The notes under the pieces: model-generated
The model's database searches: none
Told to the model about the DNA's origin: nothing
What the model saw: the letters and a program-made list of their open reading frames with translations, nothing else
DNA from: Euclidia mi
Taxonomy: Eukaryota > Arthropoda > Insecta > Lepidoptera > Erebidae
DNA: 64,000 nt
NCBI GenBank assembly: GCA_944739405.2
Contig: OX123183.2
Coordinates: 120,102,331-120,166,330, forward strand
Reading direction: 5' to 3'
Part shown: positions 10,138 to 21,554 of the stretch, one piece after another
How positions within the stretch are numbered: the first letter of the stretch is position 1
Layout: the number at the start of each line of letters is the position of its first letter
Translations under genes and position numbers: made by a program

Positions 10138-12342
10138 CAGACTAATAAAACAAAAGGCAGACGGAGCGCGCGGAACACTTGCGTGAGGCCACTAAAGCAA
10201 ATATAAAATTGAAAAGCGAATACAAATTCGGCTCAGTGCGCTGAGAAGCATCGCACAGTTCACACGCCACGATCAATCCAGCTTTTAAATTCATAAAATG
10301 CCGTCTTGCGTTTTTTACCCGACTAGGACTGCGCGACGCAAAGGAGGGTAATGTGTTTATCAGTCTATGTATGTATGTATGTATGTATGTATGTATGTTT
10401 GTTTGTTTCTATGTGGCGTTCTAGAGACCAAATGCGTAGGCTGATTTTGATGATTCTTACGTCAATCGATTAGTCTTAACCTTGCGAGTGTCACTAAAGA
10501 CATGACAGTTATCAAAGTTCACCACAGCGTCAGCCAGACGCCATATTGTCAAAATGAAAAAAAAAAATGTCGATGAACTATGTCATGTGGGGTGTCGTTG
10601 AATAGGTCTTTTAAAATCATCTTTAGGTTCCTTTTATCATTTTTCATTTAAAATAATAGTTTAGGATATATAACGATTTAAAGTTGTTTCACAAAACAAT
10701 CATTCTCGTTAATGTTGTTACTTATTGATTTAAGCTTTTACTTCAAGTATAAACGATAAACAAACAAAAAAGCAGTGAATAACTAAAAAGTATAAAAAAA
10801 AAAATTAAAGAAAAACAAAAAACCCGACAGCGTAAGAAATAATTTAAAAAAATACGTGACAAAAATAACTTAAATAAAAACTAAAAAGAAAGAAACAAGG
10901 CTAGTAGTTTAGAATTCTACAGAACAGAACGACTCACAGTCGGGGCCCCTTGGAAACATTTGATTAGTAAAATTTGAATGGGCCCCGACTGTGAGTCGTT
11001 CTGTTCTGCATTAGAATTCTAAACTACTAGCCTTGTTTCTTTCTTTTTAGTTTTTATTTAAGTTATTTTTGTCACGTATTTTTTAAAATTATTTTTTACG
11101 CAGTCGGGTTTTTTGTTTTTCTTTAAATATTTTTTTTTTAAACATTGTAAAAGTTGTTTCCAAAAGCAAAAACGGGAAGATGGAATATATTTTTACAGAT
11201 AACTATGGATAATTTGACTGTTTTATAGTATTACATATTTCTATAAAATTTGTATTTCTGCAGAAAATATGTAAATGTTGCCAGTTTACGTCGACACCGT
11301 TTTCCCTGAATTAGGGAAAATGCACTTGTCAATTTATTATGTAGGTAATAATGATTGTCATGTTAATGAAAAATACATTAACGTATTGTAAAAGTATATT
11401 GTAGATTATCTTTTTTCTTTTAAATATAGTAATAGAATTTCCATTAGAAAAAACAAAACAAACAATGTATATAACATTGTTTTGAGTTCGATCCCCAAAC
11501 GATCCAAATATTCGTGTACACGTGGCTACTCGTCAAGCTATACACTTTGACCTTTGTACCATTCTTATGGCGTAGGGAATAAGTATCAAAATCGTACTTC
11601 AACTGTTTAGCTTGACTTGGCGCCGTGTGTACATTAAGTACATACAGAAACAGAAATTATTGATTGCAGCCATTATTTATTATTAATTGCAATTTTTTTT
11701 TGGTTATGATTTATGAATCATAATATTCATAATTTATTGTGTGCATGACAAAATGTTTTTAGCTAATTAATATTTAGTACGCAAGCCTATTGCAATTAAC
11801 CAAACATTTCCAGATACTATACTGAGAATTTCTAAACAAAAAATAAACAACATATTCGCCGATCTAAGATCTGAACCTCATGATTGGTATTCGTAAATAT
11901 ATGTGGTTGGTATTATATAAGTATCTCTTCTGGATCGAGGCTATGAATCACAAAACATAATCTATTTATTTCTCAATTTACGAATAAAAATAGTTAAAAC
12001 TTAACTCGGTACCTACATTTAAGAAATGTATTTATAACAGCATACATTAAGTAATGGTATCTTTTATTTGAATCATTTTCACAGCAGCATTACATATTAA
12101 AAGCATTAATTAAATCCATGGTAAATTCTTCAAAACCGCAAACGAATATAAAATATGTAATATTTTTATATTCGTTTGCAAAAACTATATGCAAAATAGT
12201 GGGAGATTATACTAACTTTACGCACACATAGACGCGCGTGTCCGTACAGTGCCAGTCGCCAAATGTCACGCACACATAGCTGTCAACGTGCTTCACTTAG
12301 TTGGACGAATGCGCTCCATCTGATTCTTGTTAAATCTGTGAT
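10138..12342 (+). mobile_element. THAP-exon (P-like) element with nested insertion
   Basis: Flanked by the direct repeat CTCGCCCT (10130-10137 and 12343-12350), an 8-bp TSD as expected of P-type elements. It shares both ends with the element at 37100-38464. The short THAP-like exon (ATGCCGTCTTGCG... at 10299) is split: its second part resumes at about 11140 with AAACATTGTAAAAGTTG. No transposase body is present, so it is non-autonomous. Confidence 0.75.
10317..11135 (+). mobile_element. Nested insertion with a 145-bp-arm palindrome
   Basis: Comparison with 37262-37290 shows about 820 extra bases between GCGTTTTT and AAACATTG. The insert starts ACCCGACTAGGACTGCG, carries a TATG microsatellite, and ends in a long inverted repeat: arms about 10805-10949 and 10980-11124, loop about 30 nt, centred on CAGTCGGGGCCCC. 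The outer arm end (ACGCAGTCGGGT) mirrors the insert's start. Copy A keeps only the left part (3870-4235). Confidence 0.75.
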
Positions 12343-12350
12343 CTCGCCCT

Positions 12351-13194
12351 TCACGAAGATATTAAACCCCATGCCCCATCTATTGAAAGATGTGCGAAGT
12401 TTTTCGTACGAATCGGTTAGCTAAGTATATACGTTACTTGGATAATTAATAAATATTCTTATTCAAATACTTAATAGCTTAGGAGCAGAAATCCATGCAA
12501 GTCGCAAGAAAATTAGATGAAAATGAGCAAAAATCTATTGACTTGCCTGGTGTCTCCGTTTTTTAACCAAATTCTTATATAAGAAATAATGTTTGAAAAT
12601 TTGTACAAATTATTCAAAATTATGCATAATTGCCAAAATGTATACTGGAAATTACAAGTAGGTACCAGCGTTTTTAAGAGTAGAGTAAGGTGCCTTCTTT
12701 TAAAAAAAGTGTATTATTCTGTTGACGAATATCTTAAAGATAAATATCTTACATGAAATATTAGGTATATTATTTGATAATTTATTAATGTGAATTGTAA
12801 TTTATATAACTTATTAGTTCTATTTAATTTAATTTTTAAGCTGCAATAATTTATTTTAGTTTAATGTTGACATTCCTGCACATATACTTTTTCTTTTTTT
12901 GCATGCCGTGAAGCAAAATATAGTGTTTCTATATACATATGTACCTACCATCTCTTTGTACCTATATTTGGCGAAATAAAGCATTTGCATGCATTATTTA
13001 CAATGATAAACTACAGTTAATAAAGACGAGTTTATTCTTTGTGAACTAACTGGCCAACCGCGGAGAACTTTAGACCTAGGTACATACGGAGGTCAATCTT
13101 TTGTATCTAAATAGGTATAGCTTAGAAAAATGTTTTTCTAAGAATAGTTTATTTGACAGTTCTGTTCAAAACTGATACTATAACATACATACAT
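12351..13194. other. AT-rich spacer, no gene seen
   Basis: No long open frame or recognisable family. It includes a canonical AATAAA (about 12975) followed by an AT-rich run, which could be the 3' end of an old retroelement. Confidence 0.4.
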
Positions 13195-13650
13195 ACATAG
13201 ACTCACGCCTGTTTCCCCGAAGGGGTAGGCAGAGGCATATTAAACGCTCACTTTTCGCCAGTGTTTTGATCCCACGTAATAGGTGGCGAGCCTATTGCCG
13301 CTTATCGGGATATTTTGTTTGCCAGAGCCTCGTCCGTTGATCGGTAGGTAGGTGCAACACTTGCAGGTGAGGTTGGCTTGGGACCCTAAGTTCTTGGTGG
13401 GAACCCTATGCACCCATACTATAAATGCCTGGAAAATCGTCTGAGCAAACATTGATTTGCCCAGCAGACTTTGACTTTTTCCGAATTTACAGATGTGCTC
13501 GCTTACTGGCTGAAATAGGAGTCTAAGGCTCTTGATTGGCTGCTTGCTGATCAGTGAAGAAGGCGTCGAAGGACTCAGAAACCACCGTTTGTCTTGCAGC
13601 AGGACGGTAGGCCAATTTTTTATTTTAGATATTGCCAAAAGTTTAATCAA
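13195..13650 (-). pseudogene. LINE 3' end (C-terminal coding and tail)
   Basis: On the - strand, VHRVPTKNLGSQANLTCKCC continues into a tail with GGCTCGCCACCTATTACGTG, a GGCGAAAAGTGAGCG module, CCTCTGCCTACCCC and an ACAGGCGTGAGTCTATGTATG end. The same coding end plus tail is at 58430-58650, where it reads HRVPTKNLGAQANLTCKWCT before a stop. It looks like the C-terminus of a non-LTR retrotransposon. The clade is uncertain. Confidence 0.6.
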
Positions 13651-13780
13651 TAGATCCCATGACTAAATGACTCATGCATTGTTTGTTCAAAGAATCAGCA
13701 TTGCCGTATACTGCAGCAATGATGCCAATCTTCTGGGTATAGAAAACTAGTTCCTCTTAGCTGGGAGATTTCCATACTAA

Positions 13781-13987
13781 TCTTAATATATAAAATCCTT
13801 GCGTTACTGACTGACTGACAGACACGCTACAGCCGAAACTATTGGGCGCAGAAAGCTGAAATTTGGCATGTATGTTCCTTGGGGACCGTAGGGGTGCACT
13901 AAGAAGGGATTTCCTGAAATTCCCACGGGATCGGCCAAAACGGGTAAATTAAAAAAAAATGCAGGCGTGGCTGCTGGCGTCCTCTAG
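13781..13987 (+). mobile_element. Non-autonomous Helitron-like element
   Basis: 207 bp, begins TCTTAATATATAAAATCC and ends CTGGCGTCCTCTAG. It sits between host A and T, as Helitrons do. A second 207-bp copy with the same ends lies at 60078-60284. Confidence 0.7.
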
Positions 13988-14149
13988 TTATTATATAAAA
14001 AGTATACATGCCTACATTTTTTTTTGACAGTCAAAACTGTTGGTCGCAAGAAGCTGATATTTGGCATGTAAAGAATGATGTCCTCCCGATCGATTCCGGC
14101 CACGGCGCACGGTGGGCTGAAAAAGTTCGCTAGTGGACTTAGGGATTTC

Positions 14150-15012
14150 GAAAAACTTGGGCAAGTGCGAGTCGAACTCGCGCACGAAGGGTTCCGTACC
14201 ATCATCTATAAAAGAAAATCACGTTTGTTGTATGTAGGTAAGTCATCATCATCATCAGCCCTTTATACTGTCCCACTGCTGGGCACGGGCCTCTTCCCAT
14301 TATGAGAAGGGTAAGGCCATAGTCCACCACGCTGGCCAAGTGCGGGTTGGCAGACTTCACATGTCTTTCGAGAACATTATGGCGAACTCTCAGACATGCA
14401 GGTTTCCTCACGATGTTTTCCTTCACCGTTTAGCAAGCGATAATTAACAATTTAATACGCACATAACTCCGAAAAGTCATCGGTGCGTGCCGTGGATTCG
14501 AACCCGGACCCTCTGCGTAGCAGTCTGTCGGTCTCTCCACTAGGCTATCGCTGCTTTTTCGTGTAGGTAAGTAGGTATACTTAAATTTTTTTTTTATGTT
14601 TCTACTGTTTATTAAGATAGAGTAACAAATTGCTTTAAAATTACGTTTGCTGTATGGGAGCTCCTCCTTTTATTATTTGGGTACTTTTTTTATTTAATAT
14701 TTATTTTGAAAAGTAATATACAACTACGTATTCTGTGAAAATTTAAAGCGTCTACCTGTTACCGTTAGTAATTTTGAGCAAAATATACGAAAAAAGCACG
14801 TTTATTGTATGGAATAAACAACTCTTAATGTATATATTTTTAATTTATAGTGCCTATTTGTTGTTATAGCGGCAACCGAAATACATAATTTGTGACAATT
14901 TCAGCTTTCTAGCTATCACGGTTTATGAGATACAGCCTGGTGACAGACAGACAGATAGACAGAGGAGGTTTAGTAATAAGGTCCCGTTTTTTACCTTTTA
15001 GGTACGGAACCC
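14150..15012 (+). repeat. Interspersed element 'GGCAAGTGCGAG', copy 1, with nested SINE
   Basis: Starts GGGCAAGTGCGAGTCGAACT ... GGGTTCCGTACC and ends GGTACGGAACCCTAA, so the ends carry an inverted GGGTTCCGTACC/GGTACGGAACCC pair. It has no coding capacity. Other copies: 15018-15505 (-), 37035-38905 (split), 59485-59995, and a variant at 31918-33378. A family-3 SINE sits inside. Confidence 0.75.
14243..14561 (-). repeat. tRNA-derived SINE (family 3) nested in an interspersed element
   Basis: Flanked by TGTAGGTAAG at 14233-14242 and 14562-14571, a 10-bp target-site duplication. The - strand head has the B box within GGGTCCGGGTTCGAATCCA. Confidence 0.85.
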
Positions 15013-15017
15013 TAAAA

Positions 15018-15505
15018 AGTAGTAACCGTCTGTTTGTCTGTCTGTCTGTCACCAGGCTGTATCTCATAAACCGTGACAGCTAGAAAGCTGAAATTTTCAC
15101 AAATCATGTATTTCGGTTGCCGCTATAACAACAAATACTAAAAATAAAATAAAAATATTAAGGGGGTCCCATACAAAACACGTGTTTTCTTTTTCTTATT
15201 TTTTGCTCAAAATTACTAACTGTAACTACATATTTTGTGAAAATTTAAAGCGCCTACCTTAGGCGCTTTAAATTTTCACAAAATATGTAGGTAGTTGTAT
15301 ATTACCTTTCAAAATAAATAATTAAATAAAAAAAGTAAATAATAAAGGGGGGCTCCTATACAACAAACGTAATAAGCAGTTTGTTACTCGATCTTAATAA
15401 ACAGGTAGAAACTCAAAAAGTATTTAAGTATACATACAACGAACGTGATTTTCTTTTATAGATACGGACCCCTTCGTGCGCGAGTCCGACTCGCACTTGC
15501 CCAAT
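15018..15505 (-). repeat. Interspersed element 'GGCAAGTGCGAG', inverted copy
   Basis: Reverse copy of 14150-15012 placed head to head with it, so 14600-15000 and 15040-15430 form a long inverted repeat. It ends on + with CCCTTCGTGCGCGAGTCCGA. It contains the palindrome 15226-15288. Confidence 0.75.
15226..15288. repeat. Perfect palindrome from local inverted duplication
   Basis: Arms of about 30 bp around a 3-nt centre, on GAAAATTTAAAGCGCCTA and its complement. Other copies of the host element have this segment once only, so the left arm is an inverted extra copy. Confidence 0.85.
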
Positions 15506-15619
15506 TTTCTAATACAGTAAGTAAGAAACTTAAATATGAGTGTGAGTTTCATCAACCGATCATTATGTTATTTTACAATTTCAAGACCACAGAAAGGGAT
15601 ACTTAAAGGATACCAACTT

Positions 15620-15649
15620 CCACGCGGGCAAAGCCGCGGGCACAGCTAG
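15620..15649 (+). mobile_element. Helitron-like 3' terminus
   Basis: The GC-rich hairpin CGCGGGCAAAGCCGCG followed shortly by ACAGCTAG and then T matches a Helitron 3' end. The 5' end was not located. Confidence 0.5.
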
Positions 15650-18645
15650 TAAAATAATATAAATAATGCGCCACCTAGCGATCTCTTCTGACTGTCCATT
15701 CGTTTAAAAATGCATAGAATTTGTTTCTGTCCACAATTGACACAACTGGTTTTAGTTTACCATAGGCAAAGAACTCAGATATATATACAGAAGCACATTT
15801 CCTATGGGCGCTCTGAAGACAAACTTTCTGCGACCCAAAACTGCCTGGCAGCGTGGCAGTCGTTCTCCGAGTGTAAGAGGAAGAGAGATGGACGTTACCT
15901 CAGAGAGCAAGAGAGACGGAGAAACGATGCCAGCGCCACCAACTACGAATTAAACTGGGGCAGACGGCAGACCCCACCAGGCCTGGCGCACTTCGCATTT
16001 TAGGTACAAACTTACAAGTACCTCGGCCGACCACGTCGACGTGGTTGGATTTAGTGGGTTGCCGCGCGCCGCTCACATCAGACGTCACGCAACGCAACGA
16101 GTGCGACCGCTCCGTATTCTCATGCGCCGTGTTCATACACTGTTCAAATTATATACCTAAACGCCTTTGACAACGAAAATGTATCATCACAAGTCTAATG
16201 CAAAGTATTGCTCAATTAACTGTGTGTCGAAATCGACTTGAAAATTTGATTTTATTTTATTTATATTACGAGAGCAACTTGAAAATTTGATTTTTTGTTT
16301 GTTGAGATATCTTAACGATTATGGTGTCAAATTAAAGATCTAGTTCAAAAACCATTTTATCTGTTTGAATCATGTAAATCGGTCCACGCGTTTAGGAAAT
16401 AACTAAGAATCAGTATAGTAAAAATGTAAACAACCAGATTTTTTGTGGTATTTGTTCTACGAGCTCAAATAGTGGGATAGGATACTTATATGATAATTAT
16501 TTATTATTAGGTACCTACGTGGTCAAGTAGGTAGATAGACAATGAATAAATATTATAGTTGCAGCGGCAAGTCAACAACCCTAGCGCGCCACTCCGCGCC
16601 AGACAGTGACAGCGTTATGTGTTAGAAAAGAAAGGGAACGGTTAGGTTAATATCGCATTAGGCACTGAGTGCTTATGCGAGTTGAATTGCACTTTGTTGC
16701 TTAGTAGCAAGAGTCGCAAATTCAATAAATTGGTTTGACAAGTGAATTTTCTGTACGTTAGTACTATTCTTTATTCTGTGACCCCACTTGGAAACGTTAA
16801 GGTCTGCGGTTCTATTTAAAACTGAGTTCTTTGCCATAGGCTAGGTAAACCACTATTTTACTGGCAATAGGAAAATACCCCCCTTGTATGGTTTGGATAT
16901 ATTTGCTCCGAATTTATATAAAAAGAAACTACCTGTACCTTCGATAGATGGCGTTGTACCGGTGGGCTGAATCGCGCTATGGTTTCGTTACCGCAAAAAG
17001 TATAATAGATACCCGAAGAGCTCCATTTTGCCGAATGAAATGTAGTGAAAAACTTATGTACTTATTAAAATTAAAATAATTTTTGGTACCACTACAACGC
17101 AAGCTTTGATTTTTACTTACGTTGCAGGGTCATTCAGTCAATCTACTTATAGGGGTAAATTACATTGAAACACAAAATCTTCATACACTTATTAGCCTTA
17201 CATACTCGGTCTTATTAAGGCGCTGTGTATAGACGTACACTGAGTTCAGCTGTTGCTGTCACTGTCGGATTGTATACTTAAGAAAGAGAAGCGCGATGAC
17301 GACGGGACGTTCAGAACCACAGATGAGAGAATTCTCTCATCTATGTTCAGAACGAGTTATTTATCATTAAATACATGAATCCTTACAAATATCTTATTCC
17401 AATCGATAAATAAAAACAACAGTTCCCTTTATTATTATAATATTACATCACTGTTATTAATATTATCAAGATTTGTTTATAGATAATACAGTTACAATTG
17501 CTACAATTTCAATTTTAATGGTTATTTTATGTTTTTTTTTTATCGAGAAAATTTACCGAAAACGTGTTTTGAACACAATGCTCCCCCCATAAATATGATC
17601 AAGATTAACATATATTTTTTTAGCTGCTCTAAAATGTATACATTTGGCTAAAAAACTGTTTTGTGAAGCCTATTTTGACTAGGTACAGCGCCTTAATAAA
17701 AAATGCTTATTCTTCTCTTACTCCAAAAGTAACACCGGGAGTCGTTAATTCTAGATTAGTTACGGAACAGCTACGTGTTAATAACGGTATTAATAAATAC
17801 GAAGTAAGTTCGGAGCAACAATACTATTCTTACCCTGAGATTAAGGTATACGTTATGGCAACCCACTGATATTAAAAGTAAAAAGAATGAACAAAATGAC
17901 CTGGTCGATTAAAAACTTTTTATTTAACACTTTTATTTGACAACTAGCTTTTGCCCGCGGTTTCGCGCGCGTTAAATTCGGGGTAACACAAATCTTTCTT
18001 TCTTTCAGTCTCAAGTTGTGGGAAGACACTCCTGATTATTCTAAAGACTTCAGTAACTCTATAGGGTACAAAGTAGCTCGGTCAGTAGGTATTCATGACA
18101 CTATATACCTAGTATTATATCTACATAATAACATCGCCTTGCATACAGTCAAATGTCAAAGCCATGTTCCAATACATGTCCAATATAATATATCTATAAA
18201 CACTTTCGCGTTTATAATATTAGTAGAGAAAATTGTTTCAGCCGTTTAAGCGTAGTACTTATATAATTATTAGTTTATATATGCGAATAATGTAAGCACC
18301 GTGCACAATATGACATTAAATTGTATGATGTTTCAGTACTGACAGATATACGCACAGCGCACTTAATTATCATAGCGCATGCGTTCTTACTTCCAAGAGG
18401 TAAATTTGTGCAGAAAAAACTTCTAGCCTCCCTACAATCCCTCCCAGTTTAATTTTTGCATCTTATGGTAGCCTATGTCCGTCTCCATGGTCCAGTATAT
18501 ATCTATATCAAATTTTAGCAAAATCGGTTCAGCCGTTTTAGCGTGAAAACGGAATATACATACATACATAGGTACATACATACACACTTTCGCGTTTATA
18601 ATTTTAGTAGGGATCACAACTATCCCAAGCGAACATAACACACAA
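15650..18645. other. Spacer with no confident gene
   Basis: Open frames of up to 97 codons (15710-16003) and 68 codons (17663-17869) show no family signature or splice context. A reversed Helitron-like end (CTAGCTTTTGCCCGCGG) starts near 17944. The stretch near 16940-16990 resembles the element at 1930-1990. Confidence 0.4.
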
Positions 18646-18653
18646 CCAACACA

Positions 18654-19679
18654 TATCGTACCTCCGATAAAATAGGGTTACAACTCGAAAAACCTGGATT
18701 TTGAGAAAAGCGAAAACAAAGTCACGGATTTGTTAATCAGTCTTTATTCTTGCAGTATTCTTATTATGTAATACAAGTTATGTATTCTTGAAAAGCTTAC
18801 AAAAATTACATTTTAATGGCATACGCTGTTTTTCAATTTTCGTGAATATAAACCTGAAAATAATAAATATTCAGAGTACACATGTACATTTATCGTTAAA
18901 TACTGTAACTACGTGAAGAGTAACACTATATTACAATAAATCGCATGTAAAATACTGACATAATACAAAATATATCACTATATTATGGAAATGTTGAACT
19001 AGTTTCACTCAAGCCAGTTTGCAATAAACTGTAATAATTCGACTTGTAACTGTTTATTAGACAAATTGATGTATGCAACAAGATTTTACCTGTCTGATAC
19101 ACTGTTATATTTTAATTTGTAACAATACTTGTCTCAACAAACGCACATCCACTTTTCATAAAACTAAATGTAACACTAATCGAGATCACTCTGGAGTCAA
19201 AATACTTTAGTCATGTAGCGTTACAACTCCATCCAGCGGCGAGTTTTAGAGTTACAGATGTAACCGTGTTGGAAAAGATAGATAATAAAATTTTAAGTAT
19301 TTCTTTTTTATTATTATTATTTAAGGCGGCGATAGCCCAGTGGTGTACGTAACGGACTGCCGAGCCGAGACGATGGTCTCGGGTTCGATCCCCAGTTGCC
19401 CCGGGCACACACCTATGACTTTTCGAAGTTATGTGTGTATTAAAAATATTAATTATCGCTCGCTTAACAATGTGCCCGGTAGATGGCAATAGGCTCGCCC
19501 CCTATTACATTGGGACCGAAACATCCCACACGGCGAAGTGTGGGTGTGTAATACACCTCTGCCTACCCCTTCGGGGATAAAAGGCGTGAAGATATGTTAT
19601 GTTATGTTATGTTATTTCTGTGTCGTTAACTCAAAATTCGACTTTTTCGAGTTGTAACCCTATTTTATCGGAGGTGCGA
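18654..19679. mobile_element. DNA transposon/MITE with ~42-bp TIRs
   Basis: The left end TCGTACCTCCGATAAAATAG is matched by the reverse complement of the right end, TCGCACCTCCGATAAAATAG. The match continues through GGGTTACAACTCGAAAA. Both ends abut TA, suggesting a TA target site. No transposase frame is seen. A SINE is nested at 19325-19600. Confidence 0.75.
19325..19600 (+). repeat. tRNA-derived SINE (chimeric head, family-1 tail)
   Basis: The head GGCGATAGCCCAGTGG plus B box GGTTCGATCC resembles family 2. The 3' half has the CCTCTGCCTACCCCTTCGGG tail of family 1 and ends in an ATGTT simple repeat. Confidence 0.75.
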
Positions 19680-20035
19680 TATGTAATGGTGCGTCCGCAC
19701 GCTTGCCAAACCTCGGCAAACTATCACAAACGCAAACGTACGAATAGGGTATTTGGCTAGGTTTGTATAGGTTGGTCTTCAATGAAATAATCTCTATTAA
19801 TTTTAACCCACAATAATAAAATTACAAAATCAGATACTAGTAAGTACTCTAACGAACACCAAACAAATGTGAAAATATATTTGGGTTATGTATATAAATC
19901 TCAATGAAAGTTGGAAATACAATATAAATCTACGAGCTTTTGCCCGCGGCTTCGCTTGCGTAAATTCGAAGTAACACAATTCTCTTATAATAGATGGATA
20001 CAATAATCATTGTCGTTTAAACAAACTGTTTATAC

Positions 20036-21271
20036 CCAGCCTGGCGCAAGTTCCTAAGAAAAACCGAATGTATGAAACGTGCTATCTTTTTAATGGCTAC
20101 TATTATATGTATAAAACGTGAAGTTAGCATCCTTCACTATGTACCCTTGGAACAGTATTCTTTCAAAGTTAGACGGGTTATACGTACATCACCGCCTTGG
20201 CTGTCAATAGTGTCAAACGTCACAACTGTCACATTATTATCCAGATTGAACTTTGCCGCGTTATGTAGTTTGTTTATAAAACGTTAAAAACATACTGTAA
20301 AAGTGCTTTGTGTATACCAAATAAATGTGATTTTACACTTCTAGTGTTAGTGTTACTATATTTATTTGATTAGCATTGAAAGGAGCGCAATGAAAACAAG
20401 CAAAATAACGTGCGAAATATGGCTTACAACAACATTCATTTCAAGCAATGAAAAAAGGGTAGGTATTTATGGCAAAATGTCCCTATATAAAGATCAATGA
20501 ATATTTATAATGTTATATAATGTGATATATTTCAATGAAACATAAAAAATAAGGAAATATTCTAAAGTTTCATATCCTAGTACTTTGTAGGTAAACAATA
20601 GTGCTGCCTGTCAGTTATCGATAATCCGTTATTAGAAATTGGCACAAGGACTAAAAATTCTATTCTTTTTTTTCTTTTTAGATGTAAAAATGGGTAGCTG
20701 CAACTGGAAACCAAGACTCGATTTATGTGCCCATTGAAAAATTACATCAGTTGAACTATGTTTGTGTCAAGCATTTTAAGCCGAAAGACTTAAAAAAGAA
20801 AGGGAACTCAAGTCAGAAAAACAGCTGTGCCTTGTATCTATAGACATTTCTTTAAATCCTATTACAGAAGAAATGTTGAAAACCTTTCCATTACATGTAC
20901 ATACATATATCTTTCAGTTCTGCGTATTTTTCTTCGCTAATCTAGAATAGATTTATAGAATAGGCTAATTTGTTTGAATAAACACATAAATATTAAATAC
21001 ATCTTTTATTTGTGTTGGAAAAGTATAATTCTAGTCGAAACATAATTATAATTATTTCTTACCGAATATTATCGATATCGATATTTCGTTAATCACTAGA
21101 GGGTACATCCCTATATTGACGAATATGACAATGCTGACAACATAAAAACGATGTCAATTAGTATCTTTATGTTGGTACGAGTTCTCCCTGCACGTTTCAT
21201 ACAAAGCTGAAAGTCTCGCATGATCTATGGCACATCCGCCTCTTCTTACGTAGTATTTGTATACTCTTTGT
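20036..21271 (+). repeat. Tandem duplication unit 1 (THAP-bearing)
   Basis: From AGCCTGGCGCAAGTTCC to TTGTATACTCTTTG. It repeats at 21555-22781 with about 95% similarity by eye and small indels. It contains upstream sequence, a pyrimidine-rich acceptor-like tract and a THAP-like exon. Confidence 0.85.
20688..20930 (+). pseudogene. THAP-domain second half, unit 1
   Basis: After a TTCTTTTTAG tract, the frame from 20688 reads KWVAATGNQDSIYVP then LNYVCVKHFKPKDL. This is the second part of a THAP zinc finger (W-x-aa, then C-x2-H-F). A TAA directly precedes it, and an extra A in the A-run after KDL breaks the frame relative to unit 2. It is likely a P-like transposase remnant. Confidence 0.65.
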
Positions 21272-21554
21272 TTATACCGATAAGAAATATAACTGCAAGA
21301 AGTATTTACACAAGGTATACAAACTACATAGTAGGTACTCAACATGACTGTTATTCGGTGACAGTGACTTTTGTGTCTTTTTTTATTATTATAATTTCTA
21401 ATACTGTCAGAAGCAATTAGAAATTAACAAAATACTCGACAATCCGAATTTTGCGGATATATGTTGTCGACTCGAAATCTTTATTATTTATGTTTTAGTA
21501 TTCAAGTAAAGTTTCGATCTAGTCTACCGTACCCCGTGACAAATAGATGCTTAC

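Larger units (their letters stand above)
6448..10682 (+). repeat. Large direct duplication, copy B
   Basis: Second copy of 1-4235, with no difference or indel seen. It carries the FAR last exon, SINEs, a perfect hairpin, a pogo-like remnant and the start of a THAP-exon element. After 10682 the sequence runs on into the rest of that element, so copy B keeps the original right flank and copy A ends at a novel junction (4235/4236). Confidence 0.95.

Noticed and set aside
15710..16003. 97-codon frame on +
   Set aside because: No family signature, no splice context, and it overlaps another frame on the other strand; treated as chance.
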